This document shows positions 44,771 through 52,937 of a DNA stretch of 64,000 nucleotides, piece by piece. Source of the stretch: Serratia liquefaciens ATCC 27592 (GTDB lineage: Bacteria > Pseudomonadota > Gammaproteobacteria > Enterobacterales > Enterobacteriaceae); assembly GCF_000422085.1 (NCBI RefSeq), contig NC_021741.1, forward strand, positions 5,174,613 through 5,238,612. The letters are read 5' to 3'. The position numbers were made by a program, and so were the translations under genes. Under the pieces are notes generated by a model, which saw only the letters and a list, made by a program, of their open reading frames with translations, was not told the DNA's origin and ran no database searches. Numbering within the stretch: the first letter of the stretch is position 1; each line of letters opens with the position of its first letter.

Positions 44771-45037
44771 TTACCCTCCTTCATCCCGCAATTTGATCTT
44801 AAGCCTACGAATTTCACGCAAAAGATCGGGTATGTCTTGCCGAGCGTTGGCAATAAAATCTTGATCTGCTATTGATGCCCCACTTAGCTCAATATCTGGG
44901 CCACGGGCTTCTTCTGAGCCTGTCATTATGAAGTTTGAGCCGCTCTCATGATCCCTTCCTTCGACATAAGAAACCCATGGTCCAGGACTTGCTGCGTTGC
45001 AGCGAGATTCGATCCCTCGGAGTCTTTGTTCTTTCAT
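44771..45037 (-). CDS. Small conserved hypothetical protein, candidate immunity
   Basis: 88 residues: IESRCNAASPGPWVSYVEGR, GSNFIMTGS..RGPDIELSGA and DQDFIANARQDIPDLLREIR. I recall this pattern as a widespread small family found beside polymorphic toxins, though I cannot give its name. AAGGT seven bases before the ATG. Upstream, 45043-45240 has an open 62-codon stretch (minus strand) that may be the tail of a lost toxin. Confidence 0.6.
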   Translation of the reverse strand: MKEQRLRGIESRCNAASPGPWVSYVEGRDHESGSNFIMTGSEEARGPDIELSGASIADQDFIANARQDIPDLLREIRRLKIKLRDEGG

Positions 45038-45228
45038 TGTTTCTACCTTCGGGCGTTAGTGTTTCGCACAGTTGGGGGCATGAGTCCCTCAGCTTGCTCT
45101 ACAGTAATCACAGAAAGCGTTGCATGATTACGATTGTTCGCAGTTGGTGATACCAGTACGCCACCGCCGGCTGGTGCAGGACCGCACCACGCCGCGATGA
45201 AGGAGAGCAGTACCTCCGAATAAACGTA

Positions 45229-45255
45229 CAAAGGGCCGGCCAGTAGCCCTTTGTT
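45229..45255 (-). terminator. Terminator after the 45265-45519 immunity gene
   Basis: ACAAAGGGC..GCCCTTTGT inverted repeat (9 bp) just downstream of the immunity gene on the minus strand. Confidence 0.6.
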
Positions 45256-45264
45256 CCAGTCAGT

Positions 45265-45519
45265 TCAATTCGGCTTCACTTTCTCTTGATTGTTCACGAT
45301 CACATCGACGTGATTTTCGTACGAGAAGTTCGCTATCGAATCCTGAAGGTGAACATGTTCAACTTCATTAACGTCCATCTCGTAAGCAGCATTAATCAAA
45401 AATACACCAAGAGCCCGGATAACTTCCGCTTTCGCAAGAATCGAGATCTCGTCTAGCTTTAGCGATTTATTACTACCCTCAAATGTTCCCAAAATCCTCA
45501 AGTCACCAAGTTCCGTCAT
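45265..45519 (-). CDS. Candidate immunity protein (Imm32-like) of Rhs module 1
   Basis: 84 residues from ATG 45519 (AAAGGA upstream): MTELGDLRILGTFEGSN, KLDEISILAKAEVIRALGVFL, then an acidic HVHLQDSIANF tail. The pattern resembles Imm32-type immunity proteins as I remember them. Its ATG overlaps the stop of the upstream toxin reading frame (ATGA), the usual toxin-immunity coupling. Confidence 0.6.
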   Translation of the reverse strand: MTELGDLRILGTFEGSNKSLKLDEISILAKAEVIRALGVFLINAAYEMDVNEVEHVHLQDSIANFSYENHVDVIVNNQEKVKPN

Positions 45520-46010
45520 AAATCGAATCCTTTGTCGCGCAAACAGTCTTTCTCTGTTCGCGTAAGACCAGAAACATCGCCGCTTGATCCATGACTTTGA
45601 GCGCCGTCTTTGTTGACAACGACCTCTTGTTTTCTGGATCTGCATTGGCAAGGCGCATGAACTTGCTGGTTCGTGTTTGGCACGTGTGGCGGGTCAATTC
45701 TGATCCGACCATTGCCAATAGTGGTCCACTGTCCAGCTCGAGCTAACCTCAGTGGATCGATCCAGCCAACCGGGCTCGGCGCATACGCATACCGGCTGTA
45801 ATGCAGCCCGGTCTCATGATCATGAGACTGCCCCTGAAACCGGATCGGGTTCGTGACGGGCGCGCTGCCCGGCTCTTTCCGTATCGCTTCCTGCGCCACC
45901 GGCACAAAGCGGCCCGGCTCGTAGACATAGTACGTGGTGCGCGCGCCCAGACCATCTTCGTTAGCAACACGCGATCGCCGGAATCCAGCAAATGCACCTC
46001 AACGATGACG
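45516..46010 (-). CDS. Rhs C-terminal module 1 (orphan tip, internally deleted core)
   Basis: Rhs tail without a main rhs gene. In-frame reading: RVANEDGLGARTTYYVYEPG, FVPVAQEAIRKEPG, PIRFQGQSHDHETGLHYSR, then directly YAYAPSPVGWIDPLRLA and the variable tip GQWTTIGNGRIRIDPPHVPN ... GLTRTEKDCLRDKGFDL. Two segments of ordinary Rhs are missing: about 60 residues between VPVAQ and EAIRK, and about 25 residues ([21 protein letters not shown]) before YAYAP. The tip is open to its stop at 45516, overlapping the immunity gene. No proper start codon with a ribosome binding site is visible, so expression is doubtful. Confidence 0.7.
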
Positions 46011-46059
46011 CGCGCCGCGAGGTGGCTTTTCTAGTTGCCGCTATCCTAACGGCCGACGC

Positions 46060-46090
46060 CGCGTTTCTCCCCAATCTGGGGAGAAACGCG
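46060..46090. repeat. Perfect 13-bp inverted repeat bordering module 1
   Basis: CGCGTTTCTCCCC, loop AATCT, GGGGAGAAACGCG. A 12-bp version of the same hairpin lies at 49151-49179 in the same position relative to module 3, so it is part of a duplicated block. Confidence 0.8.
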
Positions 46091-46136
46091 GAAGTGCACG
46101 TTGACTAATTTTCGGCGTTCAGCATCCAGAAACGAC

Positions 46137-46160
46137 AAGAGCCGCTTACGCGGCCCTCGT
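46137..46160 (-). terminator. Terminator after the module 2 immunity gene
   Basis: GAGGGCCGC / GCGGCTCT arms with a GTAA-type loop on the minus strand, just past the stop of the 46164-46517 gene. Homologous hairpins occur at 49231-49256 and 52439-52460. Confidence 0.65.
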
Positions 46161-46163
46161 TTT

Positions 46164-46517
46164 TTACTCGCCGGCTCGAATCTCGACTAACGCTTTTTCC
46201 AGCAATTTCATGTCCGGCGGATCTTTTGCCGACGCCTTAGATTTCATCCACGCAGGAACCTTTCGTTTACATAGTCCGAAGCCATCGTCAGTAAAATCAT
46301 TCTTCCGGTACTGTCGGTCGATTACGCTGCCGTCGTCATCGAATGCCTTGACTGTCAGTAGCCCATTCTCTTCGAAATATTTACGAAGAGCTATCTGCCG
46401 CCTTCTCGCAATCGTCCGAGACTCGAGATCGGGGACGAGGTTGCCATCTGCATCCATCAACTTATAGGCGGCGATCAAGGACTCAATCGTTGGCCAAACC
46501 AAATGGTTATCAATCAT
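46164..46517 (-). CDS. Candidate immunity protein, paralogue A
   Basis: 117 residues, no signal peptide. The C-terminus (SKASAKDPPDMKLLEKAL, VEIRAGE) is almost identical to that of the 53561-53893 product (SKASQKNPPDMKLLEKAL, AEIRAGK), while the N-terminal two thirds align loosely (RxxIALRKYFEENGLL against MESLFLFLERNSLL). It follows a broken toxin tip that is also paralogous to the tip at 53893-54240. Reading frame intact; the ribosome binding site is poor. Confidence 0.7.
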   Translation of the reverse strand: MIDNHLVWPTIESLIAAYKLMDADGNLVPDLESRTIARRRQIALRKYFEENGLLTVKAFDDDGSVIDRQYRKNDFTDDGFGLCKRKVPAWMKSKASAKDPPDMKLLEKALVEIRAGE

Positions 46518-46523
46518 TTCAAG

Positions 46524-47782
46524 GAAGTCTCACCAGTTCTGAAACACCATGACCGGAACCAAATCTCTGTTCGTTCTATCACGAATAAACGATCAACTGA
46601 CATCAAGGAAGCTTGACTCCTTGTCGAATTGATAGTCTTTGGCGGCTGTCATACTCGCCACTTCATAGGTTTGCGCCCGTTCGTTTTCGATCACTGCCGT
46701 ATCGACTCGTCGCCGTTCACCCGTAACCGGGTCTCTCGCTGACTTGCCTTACGCATCGCGCAGATAGCACTGGCATTGGATCGTCGCGTTTGGATGCTTT
46801 GCACGTATCTGAGCGTTGAACACATCTTCACAACGAGCCCCTTAGATCGTATTTTTGATGCGCTCCAGGCCAAGCGGGTCAATCCAGCTTACCGGGTTAG
46901 GCACGTACTGGTAGACATTCAGCCCACCAGCATACCCGACAGGATCCTTGCCAACAAACCTCCCCACCTCCGGATAGTAATACCGATACCGGTTGTAATG
47001 CAGCCCAGTCTCATGGTCATGGTACTGCCCCTGGAGCCGGATGGGGGTAACTATTGATGCTTTTCCCGCCGCTTTTCGGATGGCTTGCTGGCGATGCCCC
47101 AGACGCGATACTGTGCATTCTAGGCAACCTCGCCATGTTCGTTGGTCAGTTCCATCGGCGTGCCCAGATGGTCAGCCTGGTACCAAGCCAGGCTGTAGAT
47201 GGATGGTGACTGCGGTGTCTGGAACCACAGCGGGGCTTCATCCTGCCGGTAGTAATCGACGTATACCGGCTGGTCGAGCAGCGCGATGGCTTCTTCCCGT
47301 ACCGCTTGCGCTTCCGATGACTTCGCTATCCGCCGTCCCAGCGCGTCGTAGTCATTGTACGTGCCTGCGTAGTCCTTCAGCAGGTTGTCAAGCAGGGCGG
47401 AATGGCTCTTCGGCCTGGACATGCCCATATCATTCTCATCGCGCGTGTCACGTTCAAGCAAATTGCTCGCCGGATCAAACGCGAACGTCTCCACCTCCAG
47501 CGACGACTGTGCCCATGTCAGCCTCCCGAGCTGGTTATACGAATAGCGGCTCGCCCAACGCAGGTTGTCGCGCGCGTCCCACGTGAACTGTTCTTCAGCA
47601 CCATAAGGGGAGGCGTGGCGGGTGATGTTTTTGGCCGCATCGCGGAAGAACCATTCTCCGGTCTGGTCCGGATACACGACCGGTACGAGTAGCCATCGAT
47701 GTTGTAGTACTGCCGTGTGGCGTGGCACAGCGTATCGGTCACAAACGTCAGGTGCAGTCGGAATTGCTCGCCGTACTTCGCA
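46524..47782 (-). pseudogene. Rhs core and C-terminal module 2, broken
   Basis: Longest recognisable Rhs core piece: TGEWFFRDAAKNITRHASPY, EEQFTWDARDNLRWASRYSY, AVREEAIALLDQPVYVDYYR, LAWYQADHLGTPMELTNEHG, then, after a frame disruption near 47115, GLHYNRYRYY-PEVGRFVGKDP and PNPVSWIDPLGLERIKNTI. A frame change also occurs near 47690. After the junction a TAA follows KNTI (about 46848), and the tip (GARCEDVFNAQIRAKHPNAT, IQCQCYLRDA) ends at TAA 46749-46751. The frame then continues as GKSARDPVTGERRRVDTAVI. The tip is paralogous to module 8. Confidence 0.8.
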
Positions 47783-47783
47783 A

Positions 47784-47832
47784 TGAAAACACCCCAAAGG
47801 GGGATGGTATCCAACTTTTGGGGTGCAGTTCA
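47784..47832. mobile_element. Possible IS3-family end remnant
   Basis: On the minus strand TGAACTGCACCCCAAAAGTT resembles the terminal repeat of IS3-type elements, and 28 bases away lies an inverted partner TGAAAACACCCCAAAGG. This looks like an insertion sequence deleted down to its two ends, exactly where recognisable Rhs core stops. Weak evidence; it could be chance. Confidence 0.35.
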
Positions 47833-47874
47833 CTCGTGCGGCTCCTTCTCACGTTATCTTGCTTGACGCAATCG

Positions 47875-48330
47875 TCACGTCTCACTCAAGTACTTCGCGA
47901 CGGTAGGGTACTCATCCATGAACTCGTCCGATTTGAGAAACGAGAGAAAGGACTCTCTCTCTGCTTCCGGCGATTGCGACACATAGTTCATCAGCAAACC
48001 AAAATCGCCGTACTCCAGCTCAATTCCAACAAGCGTAACCGCCCATTGCTTTTGAGGGGATCGAACGATCAGCCCTCCAAGTTCGCTGACTAATGCTGGG
48101 TAGAAGATCTGTCGATCCGCCGCCTCCACGACATTTCGAGTTCGCTCCTGAATGCCAAAATCGTCTGCGTCCGAAAACGTTCGAAGCAGCTCGACAGCAA
48201 CCTCGTAGCTCATGTTTTTCTCACCGGCGTTCACGAGCTCCAAGAATTCATCGCATTTTTCCTCGCTTGCAAAGTCTTCACACGCGTGGACACGATCACG
48301 CCAGCGATCGAAAGAAAAACTTTCCGCCAT
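47875..48330 (-). CDS. Candidate immunity protein of Rhs module 3
   Basis: 151 residues, cytoplasmic, helical: FDRWRDRVHACEDFASEEKC, SYEVAVELLRTFSDADDFGI, GGLIVRSPQKQWAVTLVGIE. Consistent with a HEAT-like immunity protein. GAGGT lies six bases before the ATG. It starts 9 bases after the stop of the module 3 toxin reading frame. Confidence 0.65.
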   Translation of the reverse strand: MAESFSFDRWRDRVHACEDFASEEKCDEFLELVNAGEKNMSYEVAVELLRTFSDADDFGIQERTRNVVEAADRQIFYPALVSELGGLIVRSPQKQWAVTLVGIELEYGDFGLLMNYVSQSPEAERESFLSFLKSDEFMDEYPTVAKYLSET

Positions 48331-48339
48331 TCAGTCACC

Positions 48340-49100
48340 TCACTTTTTCAACATGCCGCGACACTTTGCATACGCAAGCATTTCTCGCATCGCCTCATTG
48401 TATTTGGTCGGATCACCGACGGAACGGGCCACACGTCGAACATCGAAAATTTCGGTAGCCATTGCGTCCCGGTAGTTTCCGGACGCAACCATAGTAGCCA
48501 ACTGATCTCGATACTGTTGAGCCGCTGCAGAATTCTTGTAACTCGAAGTTGCCGCATGATCGGACGGGTCCATGGCAATAGCTGGGCCGTCCCTGTATCC
48601 CAAGTATCCCGCTTGCGATTTGGTTACTGCGTCGGCAGGCATGTGGTGCCCTTCTATACCAGGCCGGGATACGCCTCCCTTTGATCCGCCCCGATATGGA
48701 CCCTCTCCTTCCGGATTCCCCTTCTTCAAGCAATCACACGGGCACCGAGCCAGCCCAAGCGGATCGATCCACGCCGTCGGATTGGGCGCGTACTGATAGA
48801 CATTTAGCCCACCAGCATACCCGATCGGATCCTTGCCAACAAACCTCCCCACCTCCGGATCGTAATACCGGTAGCGGTTGTAATGCAGCCCGGTCTCATG
48901 ATCATGATACTGCCCCTGAAACCGGATCGGGTTCGTGACGGGCGCGCTGCTCGACGCTTTCCGTATCGCCTCCTGCGCCATCGGCACAAAGCGGCCCGGC
49001 TCGTAGACATAGTACGTGGTGCGCGCGCCCAGACCATCTTCGTTAGCAACACGCGATCGCTGGAATCCAGCAAATGCACCTCAACGATGACGCGCGCCGC
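48340..49100 (-). CDS. Rhs C-terminal module 3 with HNH-like toxin tip
   Basis: In-frame Rhs tail ([99 protein letters not shown]), followed by a tip of about 130 residues: GVSRPGIEGHHMPADAVTKS, DGPAIAMDPSDHAATSSYKN, ATEIFDVRRVARSVGDPTKY. The GHHMPAD and DPSDH clusters suggest a His-rich nuclease of the HNH type, by pattern only. The tip is undamaged. The same VPxAQ-EAIRK deletion as in module 1 is present. No convincing start site, so it may be a silent reservoir. Confidence 0.7.
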
Positions 49101-49150
49101 GGGGTGGCAAGAGGGCTTTTCTAGCCGCCCCCATCCTGACGGCCGCCGAT

Positions 49151-49179
49151 GCGTTTCTCCCCGAGCGGGGGAGAAACGC
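49151..49179. repeat. 12-bp inverted repeat bordering module 3
   Basis: GCGTTTCTCCCC, 5-base loop, GGGGAGAAACGC. Homologous to 46060-46090; the flanking 100-200 bases are also shared, showing block duplication. Confidence 0.8.
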
Positions 49180-49230
49180 GGAAAGTGCACGTTGGTCGAT
49201 TTCCGGACCACGTTCGAACATTTCGCCCAG

Positions 49231-49256
49231 AAACATCAAGGGCCGCTAACGCGGCC
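49231..49256 (-). terminator. Terminator after the module 4 immunity gene
   Basis: GGGGCCGC / GCGGCCC hairpin with a GTTA-type loop, 35 bases beyond the end of the 49291-49644 gene on the minus strand. Confidence 0.6.
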
Positions 49257-49290
49257 CCTGCTGCTTCACTGCTCCCTTCGGATGCGCTCA

Positions 49291-49644
49291 TCAATCAGGC
49301 GTAAACTCACTGTGAAGGTCGACGGCGGTATCTTCATTAAGCTCCGTTTTAGCTCCGTCGTAACCTACAGCAGTAATAATGAACCGATCAACATTTTCGT
49401 CCACGACCCTTGACCCGTCGATTACAGCAAAGAGACCAAACAAGGCAACGCGCACCGATTCCGCGATCACCGCGTCTAGGAGACGTTGTTCATCGCTCGG
49501 CAATTGAGCACGCCACTCCGAAACCTTGATCAGCAGATCACGGGGTCGCCTCCCCGGAGGGGCAGTAAAAGTTCTCACAAGATCATTTGCCGCCTGCTCC
49601 TGCACATGCGTACGGATCGCAGCAACGAATTGCTCTGTGTTCAT
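49291..49644 (-). CDS. Candidate immunity protein of Rhs module 4
   Basis: 117 residues from ATG 49644 (AAGGGG eight bases upstream): MNTEQFVAAIRTHVQEQAAN, APPGRRPRDLLIKVSEWRAQ, ESVRVALFGLFAVIDGSRVV, then an acidic tail. No signal peptide. It lies downstream of the module 4 tip with a gap of about 90 bases. Family name not known to me. Confidence 0.65.
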   Translation of the reverse strand: MNTEQFVAAIRTHVQEQAANDLVRTFTAPPGRRPRDLLIKVSEWRAQLPSDEQRLLDAVIAESVRVALFGLFAVIDGSRVVDENVDRFIITAVGYDGAKTELNEDTAVDLHSEFTPD

Positions 49645-49733
49645 GACTGAAGCCCCTTTCACGTGAATACTATTTCTCAAAAGCCTTTGGGTACATTCCC
49701 TTGTTGAGCGCGATGAGTCGTCGCAAGCACTCG

Positions 49734-50085
49734 TTAGAAGCACCCGTTAGAAGCACCCGTGTGCTGTCTCAGGTCTCTGATGTCGCTAGCTAACAAATCT
49801 CTCGCCGTTCCCGTATAGACGCCCTTACGCGTCGGAATTTGTTCATGTTCACTGGCGGGAACAGCTATGGCCGGACCAGTCTTGGGATCGTATCCAGCAA
49901 CAACCTGTGCGGCCGGATGCTTTTGCATAGCGTGGTGAATGTCCAGATTGTCACCAGAAGCGGAACGCATCTTGAGCTCGTCGTACTGGCCGACGTCGTA
50001 TTTTGAGCACGGATCGCAAGGGCAACGAGCGAGCCCTAACGGGTCGATCCAGCCTACCGGATTGGGCGCGTATTGATAGACTTTT
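49734..50085 (-). CDS. Rhs C-terminal module 4, short orphan tip
   Basis: Minimal displaced tip. Only [19 protein letters not shown] of Rhs remains (core homology ends near 50083), followed in frame by CPCDPCSKYDVGQYDELKMR and the tip SGDNLDIHHAMQKHPAAQVV, YDPKTGPAIAVPASEHEQIP, RDLLASDIRDLRQHTGA. The IHHAMQKHP ... SEHEQIPT pattern is typical of a polymorphic-toxin nuclease family, by pattern memory. No start codon context, but no lesion in the tip. Confidence 0.65.
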
Positions 50086-50252
50086 TCCCCAGACGCAAAC
50101 GCCTATCCCGACGGCCGCAATCCCTTTTCCAGCAAGGCGCTCAGCCTTCCGCCTTCCTCACATCAGTAATTTTTCCCTAGACACGATTTCCCGATGACGC
50201 GATACCGCGACACGAGCGCAATCCCGAACTTTTTTGTAATTTGTGCATCTTT

Positions 50253-50678
50253 CTATCCCAATTTCGAAGCCACTCTTACGACTCGATCAGATACGCTCGC
50301 ATCGTGCGCCCAAACAGCCCATTCAGTACTATCAAATCCATCGAGCACCATCTCATATCCGCGAAAATCCTTCCTTTCCACCCGGTCGCGGGAAACCGGC
50401 TTTTCAAGCCTGCCCGCAACGATTTGACAATCGATAGTCTGATCCAACGCACGAGCAAAGTCGTTCAACTCAGCCCAAGTCATGGCGATACCATTTTCTG
50501 AAGAACGTACCTCTTCTTCAAAAGAGACCATGGTTTGGCCACCTGGGGCACAACCGATCCCGTAAAAATCAAGCACATACCAAGTCCATTGACTACCGGG
50601 GACGACAGTCAGTAGTTCTTCGAGCGAGATCTTGGAGCCGTCTGACCGATTCATTGGAAACGAGCGCATTTGCATCAT
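50253..50678 (-). CDS. Candidate immunity protein of Rhs module 5
   Basis: 141 residues from the ATG at 50676-50678 (GGAG five bases upstream): MNRSDGSKISLEELLTVVPG, WTWYVLDFYGIGCAPGGQTM, GIAMTWAELNDFARALDQTI. Its ATG overlaps the TGA of the module 5 toxin (ATGA), a coupling signature of toxin-immunity pairs. No membrane segment. Between 50086 and 50250 I see no gene. Confidence 0.65.
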   Translation of the reverse strand: MMQMRSFPMNRSDGSKISLEELLTVVPGSQWTWYVLDFYGIGCAPGGQTMVSFEEEVRSSENGIAMTWAELNDFARALDQTIDCQIVAGRLEKPVSRDRVERKDFRGYEMVLDGFDSTEWAVWAHDASVSDRVVRVASKLG

Positions 50679-51135
50679 GGCATCTCCATAGGGACTGCGG
50701 GCCCGTGCTGTCGTGTTCCTCCCGTCGGATTGGGAAGCCAATTGTGCTGATGGGGGCACGGATGGTTTTGGGGGCGGCCGTGATCAGTGAAATCTATATC
50801 GCGTGTGGGAACAAGATTTTCGTTTGCATAGTAACCCCATTCTCGTGCCTGGTTGTACGCACCTCGACGTCCGTCCTTCCTACCCCATTGCGTGTGCGGT
50901 GCGTCAACGTCCGGCACCGGATTGCGTGATTGTCGCGAGGTAGCGACCTGTCGGCCCAGAAAGTGCCAGGGCAAGGACATTTGCATGTCAGCCCAAGCGG
51001 GTCGATCCACTGCACCGGATTAGGCGCGTATTGATATTCGTTGATGCCGCCGGTCAGCCCGATTGGATCCCTGCTGATGAACTGCCCGGCGTCCGGATCA
51101 TAGTACCGACGCCGGTTGTAGTGCAGCCTGGTCTA
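50675..51135 (-). pseudogene. Rhs C-terminal module 5, frameshifted tip
   Basis: Rhs tail of a somewhat different type ([60 protein letters not shown]). The frame then shifts near 50945, and the tip continues in another frame: [54 protein letters not shown]. The [18 protein letters not shown] pattern is a common Rhs tip ending. Broken by the frameshift; the immunity gene downstream is intact. Confidence 0.7.
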
Positions 51136-51138
51136 CTT

Positions 51139-51636
51139 CTATACGGCGACGATGGAATGCACTAGCAGGGATGTCCGTGGCGTAGGTTGATAAATAAACG
51201 TTGTCACTTCGTTGGTACCCTGATGTGTTGCGAGTCTCAGACATTGGGTAGGGTCAAATACATCAGCAGCATCGAACACAACCAACGGCTGATTTACCCA
51301 ATTGACGGTCAATCTCTCGATGGCGTCTATCATGTCGAAGTCGATCTTGTCGATTGCATCACGTACGTCCGCTTCGCTATCTGCCCATTTCCAGCGAACA
51401 ATCAGCTGCCGGCTGTCGGATGTAGCGACCGCTGTTTGCAACGGCTCGTCGCCCAAGACAAGTACATCGGCGCCATGCAGTGCCAACTTGCTGACATAGT
51501 CGACGGGTTGGCAGGCCAAATCGTAATCAGAAGGGCTCCCGCTTATGCCGGTCCATAACGGTGCCGTTGTTTCCTCGACCGCTACAAATGGTCCGCCGGA
51601 GCTGTTGATCCAGTCTGAAATTGCGTACCTATTCAT
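51139..51636 (-). CDS. Imm21-like immunity protein of Rhs module 6
   Basis: 165 residues. The pattern WINSSGGPFVAVEE, then YDLACQPVDYVSKL and VLVLGDEPLQTAV, then LIVRWKWADSEADV is that of Imm21-family immunity proteins as I remember them. GAAGGA lies seven bases before the ATG. The ATG overlaps the stop of the module 6 toxin by 4 bases. Confidence 0.72.
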   Translation of the reverse strand: MNRYAISDWINSSGGPFVAVEETTAPLWTGISGSPSDYDLACQPVDYVSKLALHGADVLVLGDEPLQTAVATSDSRQLIVRWKWADSEADVRDAIDKIDFDMIDAIERLTVNWVNQPLVVFDAADVFDPTQCLRLATHQGTNEVTTFIYQPTPRTSLLVHSIVAV

Positions 51637-52335
51637 TGGCTATTCCTTCTCTTTGCTTGCGTGACTTGGCCACCCTGTTTGAGACTACACCGCCGGCAAT
51701 GAGGATAAAGGCGCTGGGGCTTCCCTTGCTCGTTCAGCGCGTTCGGCGTTTGGTGGTCGGGAATAAAATCGCCGCTCTTGGTTCCGGGGTCTGTCGAGCC
51801 ACACGTATGGCAACCATCCTGATACCCGATCGTGTTGATTTTCTGACTTTCCTCTAAAGTAAAGTCACGTTCCGGCCCGCGTGCTGGTATGGATTCCTTG
51901 GCGAAGGGACCTGGCTTCAACGTTTCGTCGCCTGCGAGACCTAATGGGTCAGTCCAAGCGATGGGATTCGGCGCATACGCATACATATTGATCCCACCCG
52001 CATACCCAATAGGATCCTTGCCAACAAACCTCCCTACCTCCGGATCGTAATACCGGTACCGGTTGTAATGCAGCCCAGTTTCATGGTCATGGTACTGCCC
52101 CTGGAACTTGATCGGTGCGTAGTTCAGCACGTCCCTCTGACGCTTTCCGTATCGCCTCCTTCGCTACACCCCACGCCAGCGTGTCGCCATCCCAGCCGTA
52201 CAGCGTGAAGCCGCACTGCAGTTCGCGGTTGCGCTTCACGCGCTCGCTGCGGTTCAAGTGTGGCCCCGCCTCGGCGTGCGTGAGCCGGTCGAACAGGTTC
52301 TAGGTGTAGCGGCTTGCTTCGCCGTTACGCCAGCG
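51633..52335 (-). pseudogene. Rhs C-terminal module 6: intact zinc-nuclease-like tip on a damaged core
   Basis: The tip frame is open from 52130: [56 protein letters not shown], then the tip RDFTLEESQKINTIGYQDGC, HTCGSTDPGTKSGDFIPDHQ, RLYPHCRRCSLKQGG. Cys-x-x-Cys, Asp-His and His-Cys-x-x-Cys positions suggest an HNH/treble-clef nuclease. Upstream, a 2-bp loss near 52128 and TAG 52300-52302 break the core. The core also carries a deletion of about 280 bp, joining GDTLAW to GVAKEAIRKA at the short shared sequence CCCACGC. Confidence 0.72.
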
Positions 52336-52350
52336 CTGGGTCAGGTTACC

Positions 52351-52425
52351 ATCGCGCGCAAGGCCGAAAATAACGAACTGCGCAAGGTATGGCACGCTCA
52401 GGTGCAAACATCCAGGCGCCGCTAG
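52351..52425 (+). pseudogene. 3' remnant of a SymE-like gene
   Basis: atcgcgcgcaaggccg..aacgaactgcgcaaggtatgg..gctcaggtgca corresponds to the last 70 bases of the SymE-like gene at 55279-55350 with few changes. It abuts the Rhs core of module 6 directly, so a symE-rhs block was duplicated and one copy lost most of symE. Confidence 0.8.
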
Positions 52426-52438
52426 AGCATGGCAGCCG

Positions 52439-52460
52439 AAGGGCCGCGCAAGCGGCCCTT
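52439..52460 (-). terminator. Terminator after the module 7 immunity gene
   Basis: Perfect 9-bp stem AAGGGCCGC / GCGGCCCTT with a 4-base loop, 3 bases beyond the stop of the 52464-52937 gene. Confidence 0.7.
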
Positions 52461-52463
52461 CAT

Positions 52464-52937
52464 TCACTCCGCGCGCCACCTCTGAACGTCTATTAGGTAG
52501 TTACCAGAGATTTCGAAGAAATCGAAACTGGTAGCGACTGACATATCGGCAGATATAAAAATGAGGTCGTTCAGTATTCTGTCGCCAAACTGAACACTTA
52601 CATTGAGGCCTTCCATACTTCTTGTCAGCAGCATTCCGCAGTACTTCCAGTCCTCATCGATGAGGACATAAAAACTCCCATGATGGCCTCTCATGGCAGA
52701 GAGTTCAGTATGAAGTTCTCCCCTAGAAATCCGTGTGGCTTCCCGGTGCAATCGATCTGATGCCTCTTTGAACCGGTTTAGTGCAATGTCAGTTTCTTCA
52801 AGTGGCACTATTTCGGGCCGATCTTCAGCTGGAAACAACGATGCTATCTTGCCAAGATAGTCATTAAGCACCTTTTTCCCATTGGCCTTTCTGTAAAGAA
52901 GCTCCTTCCTATATTGGCTCATACTGTACTCACTCAT
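52464..52937 (-). CDS. Candidate immunity protein of Rhs module 7
   Basis: 157 residues from ATG 52937: SQYRKELLYRKANGKKVLND, ALNRFKEASDRLHREATRIS, GSFYVLIDEDWKYCGMLLTR. AT-richer than its neighbours. The ATG overlaps the toxin TGA (ATGA). No family recognised. Confidence 0.65.
   Translation of the reverse strand: MSEYSMSQYRKELLYRKANGKKVLNDYLGKIASLFPAEDRPEIVPLEETDIALNRFKEASDRLHREATRISRGELHTELSAMRGHHGSFYVLIDEDWKYCGMLLTRSMEGLNVSVQFGDRILNDLIFISADMSVATSFDFFEISGNYLIDVQRWRAE

Noticed and set aside
46070..46090. Reading the gcgtttctcccc hairpins as intrinsic terminators
   Set aside because: No T-run follows on either strand; neighbouring ggccgc hairpins fit termination better.
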